Below, in pieces: positions 27,220 through 37,871 of a stretch of DNA of 64,000 nucleotides. The position numbers and the translations under genes were made by a program. The notes below the pieces were generated by a model. The model was not told the DNA's origin. It saw nothing but the letters and a program-made list of their open reading frames with translations, and ran no database searches. Each line of letters starts with the position of its first letter. Position 1 is the first letter of the stretch. Origin of the DNA: Chitinophagaceae bacterium (GTDB lineage Bacteria > Bacteroidota > Bacteroidia > Chitinophagales > Chitinophagaceae); the NCBI GenBank assembly GCA_025360525.1, contig JANYCA010000172.1:1-64000 (forward strand), written 5' to 3'.

Positions 27220-28023
27220 CTAACCACCATAAGAAGCAACGGCTGTATTCCTGTTAATAAGTTTGGAATGACTTAAATACCCTGCGTTTTCACCAAATAT
27301 AAACAGGCAGGTACCATTTTTTATTTTATCAATAATAGGAATATGTAATCGTTGCGGAATTGCAGGACAACCCCAGCTTCGTCCAATATATCCCTGAGAC
27401 TGAATCATTCGCTCATTTACATAATCGGCTGCATGAACCACTATATCTCTATTGTAAGCATTGTCATTTATTCCCTCTTCTTGCCCTTGCAAATGCAATG
27501 AATAGCCGTGTTTTCCAGAATAGGTAGTTGCAGTTGTATAGAACCCTAAACTGCTTTTGTTGCTTTCGGCCACATTAGAAAACTCTTTGGCAAACTCTTT
27601 CCCGGAATTTACACCATGTGCAACATAAGTATTAAAAATCACCTTAGCCTGCTTCAAATCAATAACAAATAAACGCTTAGCAGAAGATGGCTTGCTAAAA
27701 TCAACAATAGAAATGATGCCATCGTTGGTTAATTTGCCCATTTGCTTCATACTGTTAAGGCCACAGATTGCATACTCAAATACTTGCCTGCCAAGACCCA
27801 ATGAGCTGAGCTTTAAACTGTCGTAAAGAGCTAAACCAACCGGGCCATAAATTGAATTTCTTTGAACTAATGCTATATCTACATTTAACTGCGTTGAAAC
27901 AATTGCGCTAACCAATTTATGATTAGCGGGCTTTGATTTAGCTCCCATATTAGGAAGGTGCAAGACAAATATGAAAAAAGAAGATAGGAATAAATGTACT
28001 TTTTTTAAGATTGGATTTTTCAT
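27220..28023 (-). CDS. Exported L,D-transpeptidase-like protein (YkuD_2 type)
   Basis: A 267-residue protein with an N-terminal signal sequence (MKNPILKKVHLFLSSFFIFVLHLP). The catalytic region resembles the murein L,D-transpeptidase catalytic domain family: ISIVDFSKPSSAKRLFVIDL, NTYVAHGVNSG, HGYSLHLQGQEEGIND, and the active-site region DIVVHAADYV (His197) with RSWGCPAIP (Cys219). It probably acts on peptidoglycan in the periplasm. It stands alone between dapA and recN, with a 291-bp upstream gap in which I see no gene. A second, unrelated-length L,D-transpeptidase is encoded at 48.3 kb. Confidence 0.85.
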   Translation of the reverse strand: MKNPILKKVHLFLSSFFIFVLHLPNMGAKSKPANHKLVSAIVSTQLNVDIALVQRNSIYGPVGLALYDSLKLSSLGLGRQVFEYAICGLNSMKQMGKLTNDGIISIVDFSKPSSAKRLFVIDLKQAKVIFNTYVAHGVNSGKEFAKEFSNVAESNKSSLGFYTTATTYSGKHGYSLHLQGQEEGINDNAYNRDIVVHAADYVNERMIQSQGYIGRSWGCPAIPQRLHIPIIDKIKNGTCLFIFGENAGYLSHSKLINRNTAVASYGG

Positions 28024-28314
28024 TTTTGAACTGATTTTGGATTTCGATGTGCAAAACTAGGGACTACGAAAGATAAAAAATGTTAAGATTGTGGAATCAT
28101 TTGCTCATCACGGGGGAATATTTGCGTAACAGATTTAAAAATTAAGCTGTCTTTTGCCAAGAAAAAATCGGTTCCGTTGTTTGAACAGAATATTTTAATT
28201 GGTTAAATTTTAAGTATTGCAACACTTAAAAAGCCAGCAAGATAAAGAGTGCGCTTTAACATCTTTATGGCGAGATAATAAAAAATATTGTGGTCTGTAA
28301 TTAAGTTTGTAGGC

Positions 28315-29970
28315 CTAGTTTGATACCATTTCCCTGGCATTTTCTACTGCTGCGGCTGTAGGCTTTTCTCCACTTAACATTTGTGCAATGGTAGTAATTC
28401 GTTCTTCTTTATTTAACAACCGGATGGAAGTGGCAATTTTATTTCCCTGTTTTTCTTTATAAACAAAATAATGAGCAGTTGCTTTGGCAGCAATTTGCGG
28501 CTGATGGGTAATGGATATTACCTGGTGAGCTGTTGACAACGATTGCATAATTTCACCCACTTGCTTAGCAGCCTCACCACTGATACCTGTATCTATTTCA
28601 TCAAAAATTAAAGTTGGTAATTGAAGCTTTTGAGCAACCAAAGATTTTATACAAAGCATTATCCTACTAAGTTCACCACCACTGGCCACTCTACGCAATT
28701 GTTCTAAACGCCCACTTTTATTGGCATCGAATAAAAACTCAAGCGAATCCGTTCCACTTGCTGAAAGCGGTACCTTAGTTAGCAAAATTTCAAACCGTGC
28801 ATTCGGCATACCCACCTTCATTAAAAGGCTATTTACCTTTTGCTGAAAAGCTGATGAAACTTTGTGCCTATTGGTAGAAATAATTGAAGCCAATTGTTGG
28901 CATTGCGCTAAAACAAGGGCAATCACTTGTTGATTTTTTTCAATCGCTTCGTCGAGCTGTAAACTACTATCTAACTTTTCCTGCAATGTTGCTTTAATTG
29001 CTATCAATTCGCCCGTGGTTTGCACCTGGTGCTTTTTTAGCAGCTTATACCCCATTGAAAGCCTGTCATTCATTATTTGAATCTTTTCAGGACTGTACTG
29101 GATTGAATTGCTGATTCTATTTATTTCATCGGCTATATCGCTTAGCTCGAGTTGAACACTTTGAAGGCGCCGTCCAGTTTCTTCAATATCTTTATGGTAT
29201 TGAAGAAGCCCATGTAATGAATTAGCCAACAACTTTAATTGCTGCACCACAGGCTGCTCATTTTCTGCCAGTTCAAAATAAATACCGGTTAATTGTAACT
29301 TAATCTGCTCAGCATTGGTTAACAGTTTTAATTCATACTCCAAATCTTCCAGCTCATTATCTTTTAATTTTGCCTCGTCCAGTTCGTTGAATAAAAATTG
29401 GTTATAATCTAAAGCCGCCTTTACATTTCGCTGTTGAAGCAACAATGCTTCACCTTCCTTTTTTGCAGCTAAATAATTGCCAAATACAATTTCATACTCT
29501 TTCAGTAAATCGAGGTTACCCGCAATGGCATCCAATACCTGGCGCTGAAAATTATTATCCCCCAACTCAAGTGTATCAAATTGCTGATGAAGATCAACCA
29601 GCAGGCGTCCAAGGGCCTTTAGTTGTGTTAAATTTACCGGTGTATCATTTATAAACGCTCTTGATTTACCATTGGCAGCAATTTCCCTGCGTACCACAAG
29701 ATCATCGTCGAAATCCAGTTCATTACTACCTAAAAAAGCTTTAATGGAAGCATTTCCTTTAACTGAAAAATATGCTTCAACAAACATTTTTTTTTCTTTA
29801 TCAAGCAATGCATTGATATCTGCCCTTTCGCCCAATATTAAATTGAGCGCTCCCATTAAAATACTTTTTCCTGCCCCCGTTTCGCCTGTAATAATATTGA
29901 GCTGTTTGGAAAATTCAATCTGGATTGATTCTATAATAGCGTAATTCTGTATGTGTAGTTTTTGCAACAT
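28315..29970 (-). CDS. recN: DNA repair protein RecN
   Basis: An SMC-like ATPase that acts early in double-strand break repair. The product begins MLQKLHIQNYAIIESI and has Walker A GETGAGKS at residues 29-36, long coiled-coil arms (about 150-370), the signature region GGELSRIMLCIK, and Walker B TLIFDEIDTGISG followed by VISITHQPQIAA. Length 551 is normal. A TTG at 29982 would extend it by four residues; the ATG at 29970 fits family N-termini better. A zinc-ribbon gene lies upstream in the same direction but is separated by a terminator. Confidence 0.94.
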   Translation of the reverse strand: MLQKLHIQNYAIIESIQIEFSKQLNIITGETGAGKSILMGALNLILGERADINALLDKEKKMFVEAYFSVKGNASIKAFLGSNELDFDDDLVVRREIAANGKSRAFINDTPVNLTQLKALGRLLVDLHQQFDTLELGDNNFQRQVLDAIAGNLDLLKEYEIVFGNYLAAKKEGEALLLQQRNVKAALDYNQFLFNELDEAKLKDNELEDLEYELKLLTNAEQIKLQLTGIYFELAENEQPVVQQLKLLANSLHGLLQYHKDIEETGRRLQSVQLELSDIADEINRISNSIQYSPEKIQIMNDRLSMGYKLLKKHQVQTTGELIAIKATLQEKLDSSLQLDEAIEKNQQVIALVLAQCQQLASIISTNRHKVSSAFQQKVNSLLMKVGMPNARFEILLTKVPLSASGTDSLEFLFDANKSGRLEQLRRVASGGELSRIMLCIKSLVAQKLQLPTLIFDEIDTGISGEAAKQVGEIMQSLSTAHQVISITHQPQIAAKATAHYFVYKEKQGNKIATSIRLLNKEERITTIAQMLSGEKPTAAAVENAREMVSN

Positions 29971-30082
29971 ATAAAGAAGCAAATTAGTTGTTTTTCGCCA
30001 CGAATTTTACATCTTTCACCAATATTTAGACTGGTATAAGAATGTCTGTAAATGTAATTTGTAAATGCCATTTTTATCAAAT

Positions 30083-30124
30083 AAAAAAGAGGGTGTCTCT
30101 ATTTATGAGACAGCCTCTTTTTTT
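30083..30124 (-). terminator. Terminator after the zinc-ribbon gene
   Basis: AAAAAAGAGG-G-TGTCTC pairs with GAGACA-G-CCTCTTTTTT (one internal mismatch) around a short loop. The stem begins 18 bp beyond the stop codon of the zinc-ribbon protein and separates it from recN. Confidence 0.85.
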
Positions 30125-30141
30125 AGTTTGTAATGATATTT

Positions 30142-30897
30142 TTACTTTATCTCGATACTGTCATTCAAGTCTGTATCAACAAGGATTCTTCCGCAGTTTT
30201 CACAAACAATTACTTTTTTACGCAATTTAATTTCACTTTGTTTTTGAGGAGGAATGGCATGAAAACAACCGCCGCAGCTATCCCGTTCAACCGGCACAAC
30301 AGATAAACCATTGCGATAATTCTTCCTGATACGATCGTAACTGAGCAAAAGTCTTTCGTCTACATGGCTTCTTGCTTCTTCCGCTTGCTTATTATAAAGC
30401 TTTTCTTCTTTTTCAGTTTCACCAATAATTTTTTCTAATTCGCCCTTTTTACCAGACAAGTTATTTTCTTTAGTGCTCACTGCTTTTTTTGCAGATTCCA
30501 GCTGCCTTGCCTTTTCTCCTACTTCTTCAGTTGCATCTTTAATATGCTTTTCGCAAAGTTTTACCTCCAGTGTCTGCATTTCAATTTCTTTATTGATTGC
30601 TTCAAACTCACGGTTATTTTTTACATTTTCGCTTTGCTTTTCGTATTTCTTAACCAGGGCCTCTGCTTCTTTAATGGCGTCTTTCTTTTGATTAATAAAC
30701 TCCTGCATACCATTAATTTCCTCCTCTACCCTCGTTTGACGGGCATGTAAACCTTCAATTTCATCTTCAAGATCTTTTACCTCCATTGGCAATTCACCTT
30801 TTAGAATCTGGATTTCATCCAGTTTACAATCAATTTTTTGCAAACGTACCAGTGATGTTAACTTTTCTTCTACTGAGAAATCTTTTACTGCAGCCAT
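30142..30897 (-). CDS. Coiled-coil protein with C-terminal C4 zinc ribbon
   Basis: A 251-residue cytoplasmic protein. Residues about 20-185 are a long charged coiled coil (for example EIQTLEVKLCEKHIKDATEEV-like heptads); the C-terminal 50 residues carry two Cys pairs, CGGC (in RDSCGGCFHAIPP) and CENC (in VIVCENCGRILVD), forming a zinc ribbon of the zf-RING_7/DUF164 type. Relatives lie beside nif3-like genes in many bacteria, as here: the nif3 gene ends 25 bp upstream and the two are probably co-transcribed. Some relatives (CdsZ-type) have been linked to nucleic-acid or translation functions, but the role is not established from this sequence. Confidence 0.85.
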   Translation of the reverse strand: MAAVKDFSVEEKLTSLVRLQKIDCKLDEIQILKGELPMEVKDLEDEIEGLHARQTRVEEEINGMQEFINQKKDAIKEAEALVKKYEKQSENVKNNREFEAINKEIEMQTLEVKLCEKHIKDATEEVGEKARQLESAKKAVSTKENNLSGKKGELEKIIGETEKEEKLYNKQAEEARSHVDERLLLSYDRIRKNYRNGLSVVPVERDSCGGCFHAIPPQKQSEIKLRKKVIVCENCGRILVDTDLNDSIEIK

Positions 30898-30922
30898 TGT
30901 AAATTTATTAATTGATCAATTG

Positions 30923-32020
30923 TTAAAGGAAATATTGAACCGGGTTGGTTTTAATTCCTGTTTTTAGGACGGCGAAGGTAGTAAAATTTTCTTTCAAAAT
31001 TTCAAATAACAAGTCTATCGTAAATTGCTCACTTTCGTAATGACCAATATCTGCAATTAAGATATTGCCATCTGCGTCAAAAAATTCATGGTATTTTATA
31101 TCTGCTGTAATATAAATCTGTGCGCCAGAAGCAATGGAACTACCGATTAGAAAACTTCCAGCTCCCCCACACAAGGCAATTCTTTGTACCATTTCTCCGG
31201 TAAAGGGTGTATGCCTGATGGCTGATAAGTTAAACAACTGCTTTAATAAATGGAGACATTCGGCTTCACTAACAGGTTGTGGTAGGTCGCCAACCAAACC
31301 ACTCCCTATTTGCTGGTGGTGATTTTGCAATGAAATAATATCGTAAGCTATTTCCTCGTAGGGGTGCACCAAATGCATAGCGTTTAGAATTGGTTGCTCC
31401 AGCCAGGCAAAATAAATCACTTCTACTTTTATTTCATGGGCAATATATCGCTCGCCCGGCTTACCAATAAAGGGATTGGTACCATGTGCCCCTTTAAAAG
31501 TGCCCTCCCCTGGTGTATTAAAACTGCATTCACTGTAATTCCCAATCTGGCCGGCACCTGCAGCAAAAATTGCTTCTTTCAATATTTCTGAATGGGTTGC
31601 CGGCACAAAAACCGCTAACTTTTTCAACAGGCTATTTTTATGTTGTAATACCTGCCTGTTAATTAAACCTAATTTATCGGCAATTTTTCCGTTTACGCCC
31701 CACATTACATTGTCGAGGTTGGTATGTATAGCGTAAATAGCGATGTCATTTTTTATAGCCCGGATTATGGTTTTTTCCACATAGCTTTTTCCAGTAAGTT
31801 TCTTAAGGCCGCTAAAAATAATTGGATGATGTACCACTACCAGGTTGCAATTATTTTCTATTGCCTCTTGGATAACCATTTCAATGGCGTCTAACGCAAC
31901 TATTATCCCGGTACATTCCCAGGCTGAATTACCTGTTAATAGCCCTGCGTTATCATAGTTTTCCTGCAATAGGATGGGTGCCTTTTTTTCTAATGCGGAT
32001 ATAACCTTTTGTATTGTCAT
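30923..32020 (-). CDS. Nif3-like dinuclear metal-centre protein
   Basis: A 365-residue member of the NIF3/YbgI/YqfO family, which forms toroidal hexamers with a two-metal site. Visible motifs: ENYDNAGLLTG at the N-terminus, the metal-binding VVHHPIIFSGLKKL near 60-75, AIHTNLDNV near 100, and the C-terminal GGAGSFLIGSS with DIGHYESEQF. The central 110 residues (about 130-240, with KLAVFVPATHSEILKEAIFAAGAGQIGNYS) are the PII-like insertion of the long YqfO subtype. Biochemical function is uncertain; a GTP cyclohydrolase I type 2 label is sometimes used. It heads the two-gene unit with the zinc-ribbon protein. Confidence 0.9.
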   Translation of the reverse strand: MTIQKVISALEKKAPILLQENYDNAGLLTGNSAWECTGIIVALDAIEMVIQEAIENNCNLVVVHHPIIFSGLKKLTGKSYVEKTIIRAIKNDIAIYAIHTNLDNVMWGVNGKIADKLGLINRQVLQHKNSLLKKLAVFVPATHSEILKEAIFAAGAGQIGNYSECSFNTPGEGTFKGAHGTNPFIGKPGERYIAHEIKVEVIYFAWLEQPILNAMHLVHPYEEIAYDIISLQNHHQQIGSGLVGDLPQPVSEAECLHLLKQLFNLSAIRHTPFTGEMVQRIALCGGAGSFLIGSSIASGAQIYITADIKYHEFFDADGNILIADIGHYESEQFTIDLLFEILKENFTTFAVLKTGIKTNPVQYFL

Positions 32021-32284
32021 TTATTTAAAATTGATGAAGTTCTTAATTTTAACACCTAATGAAAGGCAATTTAGTGATGTATAGCTACATTTAAATGTAC
32101 TTGCAAAAGGGGTGAAATATTAACGGCAATTAAATAGTTTTCAATACCAACCCATTTACCCACTTTATACAATTATTTACAAATAAAAGCGTTGTTTTCG
32201 TTGCTGTACATTATTTAAACAATGCCATACTTTAACATGCCACAAAAAAATATCGGGAAAATTTTTTTTCGTAAGTTTGATTTT

Positions 32285-32749
32285 ATGGGTACTTCTATTT
32301 ATAACAAAAGGTTTATCATAGCAATTATTTGCGCCACCCTCCTGTTGCTCTTAAGTTGCAAAAAAACTATTGAAAATATAACTGAAAACACATTAAAAAA
32401 ACAGTTTGAAGATAACATCCTGAATAAAACATTTGTTGTAGATCTTGCTACTGATAACGGTATCGACAAAACCAGTGAGTATTCCGGATATGGCTTTGTC
32501 CTTTCTAAAACAACCTCTTATTTCGATGGCCCAATGACCGGATCAAAAGCAGGCATTACCTATACTGGAACCTGGAGTTGCAATGAAGATTTTAGTAAAC
32601 TAGTTATCAATATTAATGCTCCTTCTATTCCGCCAGAATTTGTTTTTTTAAACCGGGCGTGGAAGTTCACTAAGAAAGCGTTGCCCGTAATGGAACTTTC
32701 ACCCTGGGGTTCTACCGACCCAAAAATTTTACATATGCGAAGGCTTTAA
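32285..32749 (+). CDS. Small uncharacterised lipoprotein
   Basis: The frame is open from 32222, but the ATG at 32285 gives a standard type II signal peptide, MGTSIYNKRFIIAIICATLL then LLLSCKK, with the lipobox cysteine at about residue 25. The mature protein (about 130 residues) is predicted beta-rich: NKTFVVDLATDNGID, YTGTWSCNEDFSKLVI, RAWKFTKKALPVMELS. The layout resembles small lipocalin-like lipoproteins of Bacteroidota, but I do not recognise a specific family. It lies 122 bp before the first giant PKD gene, in the same direction; co-transcription is possible but not shown. Confidence 0.7.
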   Translation: MGTSIYNKRFIIAIICATLLLLLSCKKTIENITENTLKKQFEDNILNKTFVVDLATDNGIDKTSEYSGYGFVLSKTTSYFDGPMTGSKAGITYTGTWSCNEDFSKLVININAPSIPPEFVFLNRAWKFTKKALPVMELSPWGSTDPKILHMRRL

Positions 32750-32870
32750 AATACTTAAGTCGTTTTCTTTCTTTATTATCACAATTTTTTGGCTTTTTTG
32801 GAGTTATGTTGTTCAGGCTTGGTAGTTTTAAAATCAAGGCAATATCCATCCAAACAAATGCCGAATTTCT

Positions 32871-35800
32871 ATGATAACAAAGATGGCTCTTAAGAAAACG
32901 TTTCTATTTATTGTATCGCTGGCAGGCTTTATTTTTACTCATGCTCAGTTAGCTGCTGATTTTAAAGCTACGCCAACCAGCGGCTGCAGTCCATTACTTG
33001 TTCGCTTTACGGACAAATCTACAGGCAACCCTACTTCATGGAAATGGGACCTGGGAAATGGCACCATCTCTTTTTTACGAAATCCATCAGTTACATATTT
33101 TAATCCTGGTAAATACAGAATAAAATTAATAGTGAAAACAGCCAATAATGTAGATTCTGTTGTAAAAGCGGAATACATTGAAGTGCTGGATAAACCAGTT
33201 GTACAATTTGGGGCGGGAAATACCAAGGGCTGTTACCCGCTGCCGGTGCAATTCCTTGATTCTACCATTTCAGCCGATAGCAATATATTATCTTGGTTAT
33301 GGGATTTTGGCGATGGGATTACTTCCACATTAAAAAACCCAATACATACTTATACTACATCAGGTAATTTTAATGTAACACTCCAAATTGGCAATAATAG
33401 CGGCTGCCTCAGCAGCATTACAAAAAAATCATTTGTTCAAATTAATACCGGAGTATTGGCAAAATTCACTAATAATACACCGAGTAGTTGCAGCGCACCG
33501 GTTATCATTAATTTTCAAAATCAATCCACAGGAACAGGCACCTTAAGTTACCAGTGGTCTTTTGGGGATGGCACCAATGCTACTGAATCAAGTCCATCAC
33601 ATACTTACATTATTCCCGGGAGTTACACTGTGCAGTTAATTGCTTCCAATGGAAATGGATGTACAGATACCGTTACAAAACCCAATATTATTTCATTAGG
33701 ACAGGTTCGTGCTTCTTTTAACGCACCAGATTCTGCATGTCCAAATAATGCGATTCTGTTTACCAATAACTCGTTACCCACTCCCGGCTCGGTAAGTTGG
33801 AGTTTTGGAGATGGCAGTTTTTCATCTCAAATAAATGCAATAAAAACTTATACAGCCCCCGGCGTTTACACTGTAAAAATGGTGGCCAGTTTTGGAGCCT
33901 GTAAAGATTCAGCAATAAAAAGTATCCGAATTTTACCGAAAGTATTTGTAAAATTTACTGCTGATGATACAACCAATTGTAAGGCACCTTTCACCGTAAA
34001 TTTTGCCAACCAATCGATTAATGGCGTTAGTTATCTGTGGCAATTTGGCGACGGAACAACCAGTACTTTGCCAACACCCAATCACACTTATAATACTGTG
34101 GGAACCTACACAGTTAAACTAAAAGTAACCAATATAAACGGTTGTACAGATAGCTTAATAAAAACCAATTACATCGTAGTAAAAAAGCCTGTTATCAGCC
34201 TTAAAAACTTGCCCGACAGTAATTGTGCACCATTTACCAAAAGCTTTTCGGCCAACATTAATACAGTAGATCCTGTTATCAGCTATTTATGGAATTTAGG
34301 AGATGGCAGCAGCTCCACTAATGCAGCAACCACAAATACCTATAGTATAGCAGGCATTTACCCAATAACACTCATAATAATAACAGCTGGTGGCTGCACA
34401 GATAGCTCACAAATAGCCAGGGGAATTATTGTGAATGACAAGCCAATTGCAAATTTCTCAGCAACACCTGCTAACACCTGTGCAAATACTGCGGTAAATT
34501 TTTCCGATTCAACCACCCCGGCAGCTTCTGCCTGGTTATGGAATTTTGGCAATGGCGCAACATCTACCATAAAAAACCCCATCTACAAATACAGTGATAC
34601 CGGCTATTTCGATATAACCTTAATTGCATGGAATAGTGGGTGCCGCGACACAATAAAATTTACCAAATACATACATATAAGCCCCCCGGTTGCAAAATAT
34701 ATCGTATCGAATAATTGCGCCAATCCTTATCAAAAAGTTTTCACAGATCAATCGCAGGGGGCAGATGAATGGTATTGGGATTTTGGTGATGGTAATACAT
34801 CTACTATACAAAGTCCTGTACATATTTACACCAGCAAAGGAACATTCAATACTTCTTTAAGAGTGGTGAATACTGCGTCAGGCTGCGAATACACTACATT
34901 TAAAACCATACAGGTTATTGATGTATCACCACAATTGGTAGCTTCAGATACTGCCATTTGCAAAGGCTCATCCATTAACTTTACTACCAACGTTAGTTTA
35001 AGTGATGTAAGCAATTTTAATTGGAGTTTTGGAGATACCGGTGCACCTGTAAATTCAACAAAAAATATCTACAATTATACGTATACAAAAACGGGTGTAT
35101 ATACTGTTCAATTAGTCATCACCAATTTATTGGGTTGCAAGGATACCCTAGTAAAAAACAAATACATCAACGTAAGCGGTCCCACTGCAAAATTTGGCAC
35201 CACCGTTTTCGAAACCTGTTTAAAAAGCCTGGTAAACTTTAATGACAGCAGTATTTCTGATGGCGTGCATCCCATTCAAAGTTGGGTATGGAATTACGGA
35301 GACAATACGATAGATTCATTAACAACGGCACCTTTTCAACATACTTACTTAAACACCGGCAGTTACCTGGTTAAATTAAAAATAGCAGATAACCAGGGGT
35401 GCACAGATAGTGCAAAATTGTCCAGCAACATCATTGTTTCTCAGCCAATGGCTAAATTCACTAACGCTGATTCGTTAACCTGCCCGGGAAAACAAATTCA
35501 GTTCAATAATCAGTCAACGGGTGTTAATTTATTATACCAATGGGCTTTTGGAGATAATTCTGCTCCAGCAAATTCTAAAGACCCTGTTCATGTTTATAAT
35601 GCAGATGGAACTTATTCCGTACGGTTAAAAGTAACAGATCAATATGGCTGTGCCGACAGTATTTTAAAAACTTCTCTGGTAAAAATTGCTACGCCGGTAT
35701 CATTGTTCTTTATGAGTGACTCCGCAAGTTTCTGCCCACCTTTAATTGTAAATTTTACAGATTCATCCAGCAACGTAGTGAGCACCATCTGGGATTTTGG

Positions 35801-37682
35801 AGACAATACTTCTGCCGATAATAATAACCCCGTTCACTTTTATTCTTACCCGGGTACATACAATGTAAAATTGACAGTAACCGGTCCGGGAGGGTGTACT
35901 TCAATGTCTCAAAAACAAATTAATATTAATGGTCCAAGAGGAAGTTTTACTTATCAGCCTATTAATGGTTGTATGCCACTCAACGTAAATTTTACTGCAG
36001 TCGTTTTTAATAAAAGTTCCATCATCTGGGATTTTAACGATGGCGTTATAGAAAGCTCCCCTAATGTTGCAACGTCGCACATTTACACCTACCCCGGATT
36101 GTACGTACCAAAAATGATTTTGGTAGATCCTAATGGTTGCCAGGTACCCATTGCAGGCAAGGATACGATCATTGTAAACAGCGTAAGTACACACTTTAAT
36201 TTTTTGCAAAAAACGCTTTGTGATGCCGGAAATGTTGCCTTTAAAGACTCTTCTGTAAGTAACGATGCCATTACAGGATACCAATGGAATTTTGGAGATG
36301 GCAACACTTCTACCCTAAAAAATCCGACTCATTTTTATAGCAGCACCGGAATAAAATATCCATCGCTTGTTGTAACCACACAGCAGGGTTGTACAGATAC
36401 ATTGAGGTCGACTGTACCTATAAAAATTGTAGCCTCTCCGCAAACAGGTACTATTGCATCTCCCAATGGCTGTGCACCATTGACGGTAACTTTCAATAGC
36501 AGGATAGTGGTGCCCGATACATCCTCTCTTAGCTGGAAATGGGATTTTGCAAATGGCAATTTATCAAATGCTACCTCACCATTAGCCCAAACTTATTCTG
36601 TAGCCGGGGTTTATTCAATTCAGTTAATAGCAATAAACAGCAGTGGTTGTGCTGATACCACTGTAACAAATATTGAGGCTTATGGAATTCCTATTGTAGG
36701 TGCAGGACCGGCCTCTGTAATTTTATGCAATGGAAGCAGCATTACTTTAAATGCCACCGGAGCAGTAAACTATAGCTGGTCTCCCTCTACAGGCTTAAAT
36801 TGCAGCGATTGCGCCAACCCGTTAACCAGTATTATGTCAGATATAAAGTACGTGGTAACAGGTACAACTATACACGGTTGCAGTTCGAAAGATTCTATTC
36901 AGGTGAACGTAAAAGATAAATTTGTTTTAACCTACAGCAGGCCAGACAGTCTTTGCAAGGGCAGTACTAAAAAACTTACGGCGGCTGGCGCCGATAATTA
37001 TAGCTGGACACCGGCCATAAACATAGACAATCCAGCAATCAGCACACCTACAGTACAACCCGACACAACTACTCTTTATAGGGTAATTGCCGGTGATGAT
37101 GTAGGATGTTTTAAAGACACGGGTTATATCAATATACGGGTAAACCCTCTACCAACGGTAGAAGCAGGATTAGATAGAACAATTAATGTAGGACAGGTTC
37201 ATGATCTTATGCCTACCATATCGCCAGATGTAATTTATGTAGACTGGCAGCCTACAACAGGGTTATTTAGAAACGTATACCCCGGCATTACCGTGAAACC
37301 AACTGAAAATACAGAATATACTGTGTTGGTTAAAAACAAGGGCGGATGTGCCGCAAGAGACCGGGTTAATGTGATTGTAATCTGCAATGGCGCCAATGTG
37401 TTTATGCCAAATACTTTTTCTCCTAATGAAGATGGTGTAAATGATGTATTCTTCCCAAGAGGAACTGGATTGTTCAGAATAAAAACCTTACAAATTTTCA
37501 GCCGCTGGGGTGAGCTGGTATTTGAAAAAAACAGCTTTAATGCAAATGATGCAGGCTCAGGATGGAACGGCACCTTTAAGGGCGTTAAAGTAAACCCGGA
37601 CGTATTTGTTTATTCAATAGAAATTATTTGCGACAACAATAGCATTCTTATTTACAGAGGAAATGTTGCGTTGGTAAAATAG
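32871..37682 (+). CDS. Giant PKD-repeat surface protein with T9SS type B sorting tail, copy 1
   Basis: A 1603-residue exported protein (signal peptide ending IFTHAQL). I count about 15 PKD domains between residues 25 and 1230, each with a W-x-FGDG-type core and a following H-x-Y strand, for example WLWDFGDGITSTLKNPIHTY and WYWDFGDGNTSTIQSPVHIY. Two cysteine-bearing linker modules follow (WSPSTGLNCSDCANP and YSWTPAINIDNP). The last 85 residues are the gliding-motility-associated type B sorting domain: MPNTFSPNEDGVNDVF, LQIFSRWGELVFE, GWNGTFKGVKVNPDVFVYSIEI. It is the upstream half of a tandem pair; a second ATG at 32883 is also possible. Likely an adhesin or filament exported by T9SS; ligand unknown. 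Confidence 0.9.
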   Translation: MITKMALKKTFLFIVSLAGFIFTHAQLAADFKATPTSGCSPLLVRFTDKSTGNPTSWKWDLGNGTISFLRNPSVTYFNPGKYRIKLIVKTANNVDSVVKAEYIEVLDKPVVQFGAGNTKGCYPLPVQFLDSTISADSNILSWLWDFGDGITSTLKNPIHTYTTSGNFNVTLQIGNNSGCLSSITKKSFVQINTGVLAKFTNNTPSSCSAPVIINFQNQSTGTGTLSYQWSFGDGTNATESSPSHTYIIPGSYTVQLIASNGNGCTDTVTKPNIISLGQVRASFNAPDSACPNNAILFTNNSLPTPGSVSWSFGDGSFSSQINAIKTYTAPGVYTVKMVASFGACKDSAIKSIRILPKVFVKFTADDTTNCKAPFTVNFANQSINGVSYLWQFGDGTTSTLPTPNHTYNTVGTYTVKLKVTNINGCTDSLIKTNYIVVKKPVISLKNLPDSNCAPFTKSFSANINTVDPVISYLWNLGDGSSSTNAATTNTYSIAGIYPITLIIITAGGCTDSSQIARGIIVNDKPIANFSATPANTCANTAVNFSDSTTPAASAWLWNFGNGATSTIKNPIYKYSDTGYFDITLIAWNSGCRDTIKFTKYIHISPPVAKYIVSNNCANPYQKVFTDQSQGADEWYWDFGDGNTSTIQSPVHIYTSKGTFNTSLRVVNTASGCEYTTFKTIQVIDVSPQLVASDTAICKGSSINFTTNVSLSDVSNFNWSFGDTGAPVNSTKNIYNYTYTKTGVYTVQLVITNLLGCKDTLVKNKYINVSGPTAKFGTTVFETCLKSLVNFNDSSISDGVHPIQSWVWNYGDNTIDSLTTAPFQHTYLNTGSYLVKLKIADNQGCTDSAKLSSNIIVSQPMAKFTNADSLTCPGKQIQFNNQSTGVNLLYQWAFGDNSAPANSKDPVHVYNADGTYSVRLKVTDQYGCADSILKTSLVKIATPVSLFFMSDSASFCPPLIVNFTDSSSNVVSTIWDFGDNTSADNNNPVHFYSYPGTYNVKLTVTGPGGCTSMSQKQININGPRGSFTYQPINGCMPLNVNFTAVVFNKSSIIWDFNDGVIESSPNVATSHIYTYPGLYVPKMILVDPNGCQVPIAGKDTIIVNSVSTHFNFLQKTLCDAGNVAFKDSSVSNDAITGYQWNFGDGNTSTLKNPTHFYSSTGIKYPSLVVTTQQGCTDTLRSTVPIKIVASPQTGTIASPNGCAPLTVTFNSRIVVPDTSSLSWKWDFANGNLSNATSPLAQTYSVAGVYSIQLIAINSSGCADTTVTNIEAYGIPIVGAGPASVILCNGSSITLNATGAVNYSWSPSTGLNCSDCANPLTSIMSDIKYVVTGTTIHGCSSKDSIQVNVKDKFVLTYSRPDSLCKGSTKKLTAAGADNYSWTPAINIDNPAISTPTVQPDTTTLYRVIAGDDVGCFKDTGYINIRVNPLPTVEAGLDRTINVGQVHDLMPTISPDVIYVDWQPTTGLFRNVYPGITVKPTENTEYTVLVKNKGGCAARDRVNVIVICNGANVFMPNTFSPNEDGVNDVFFPRGTGLFRIKTLQIFSRWGELVFEKNSFNANDAGSGWNGTFKGVKVNPDVFVYSIEIICDNNSILIYRGNVALVK

Positions 37683-37706
37683 ATTTTTCCACCTCATTAA
37701 TATAAG

Positions 37707-37730
37707 AGTCGGCTTAAAGGCCGACTTTTC
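37707..37730 (+). terminator. Terminator after giant PKD gene, copy 1
   Basis: AGTCGGC (37707-37713) pairs with GCCGACT (37720-37726), followed by TTTC. It lies 25 bp after the stop codon, so the two giant genes may be transcribed separately. Confidence 0.7.
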
Positions 37731-37871
37731 TATTGGTGAGGTTTTTGATACAATGTGAAAAGCATAGCCTAATTTTAATAAAAACTGTTATAAATTATTT
37801 ACAGATCATTAAAATAAATATGATTATCGATATTTAACTAATTTCTTGTAAATTAGGAAATTGCGAACCTT

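Noticed and set aside
28024..28314. 291-bp gap between the L,D-transpeptidase and recN genes, examined for a small gene
   Set aside because: No open frame with protein-like composition and no strong secondary structure were found.
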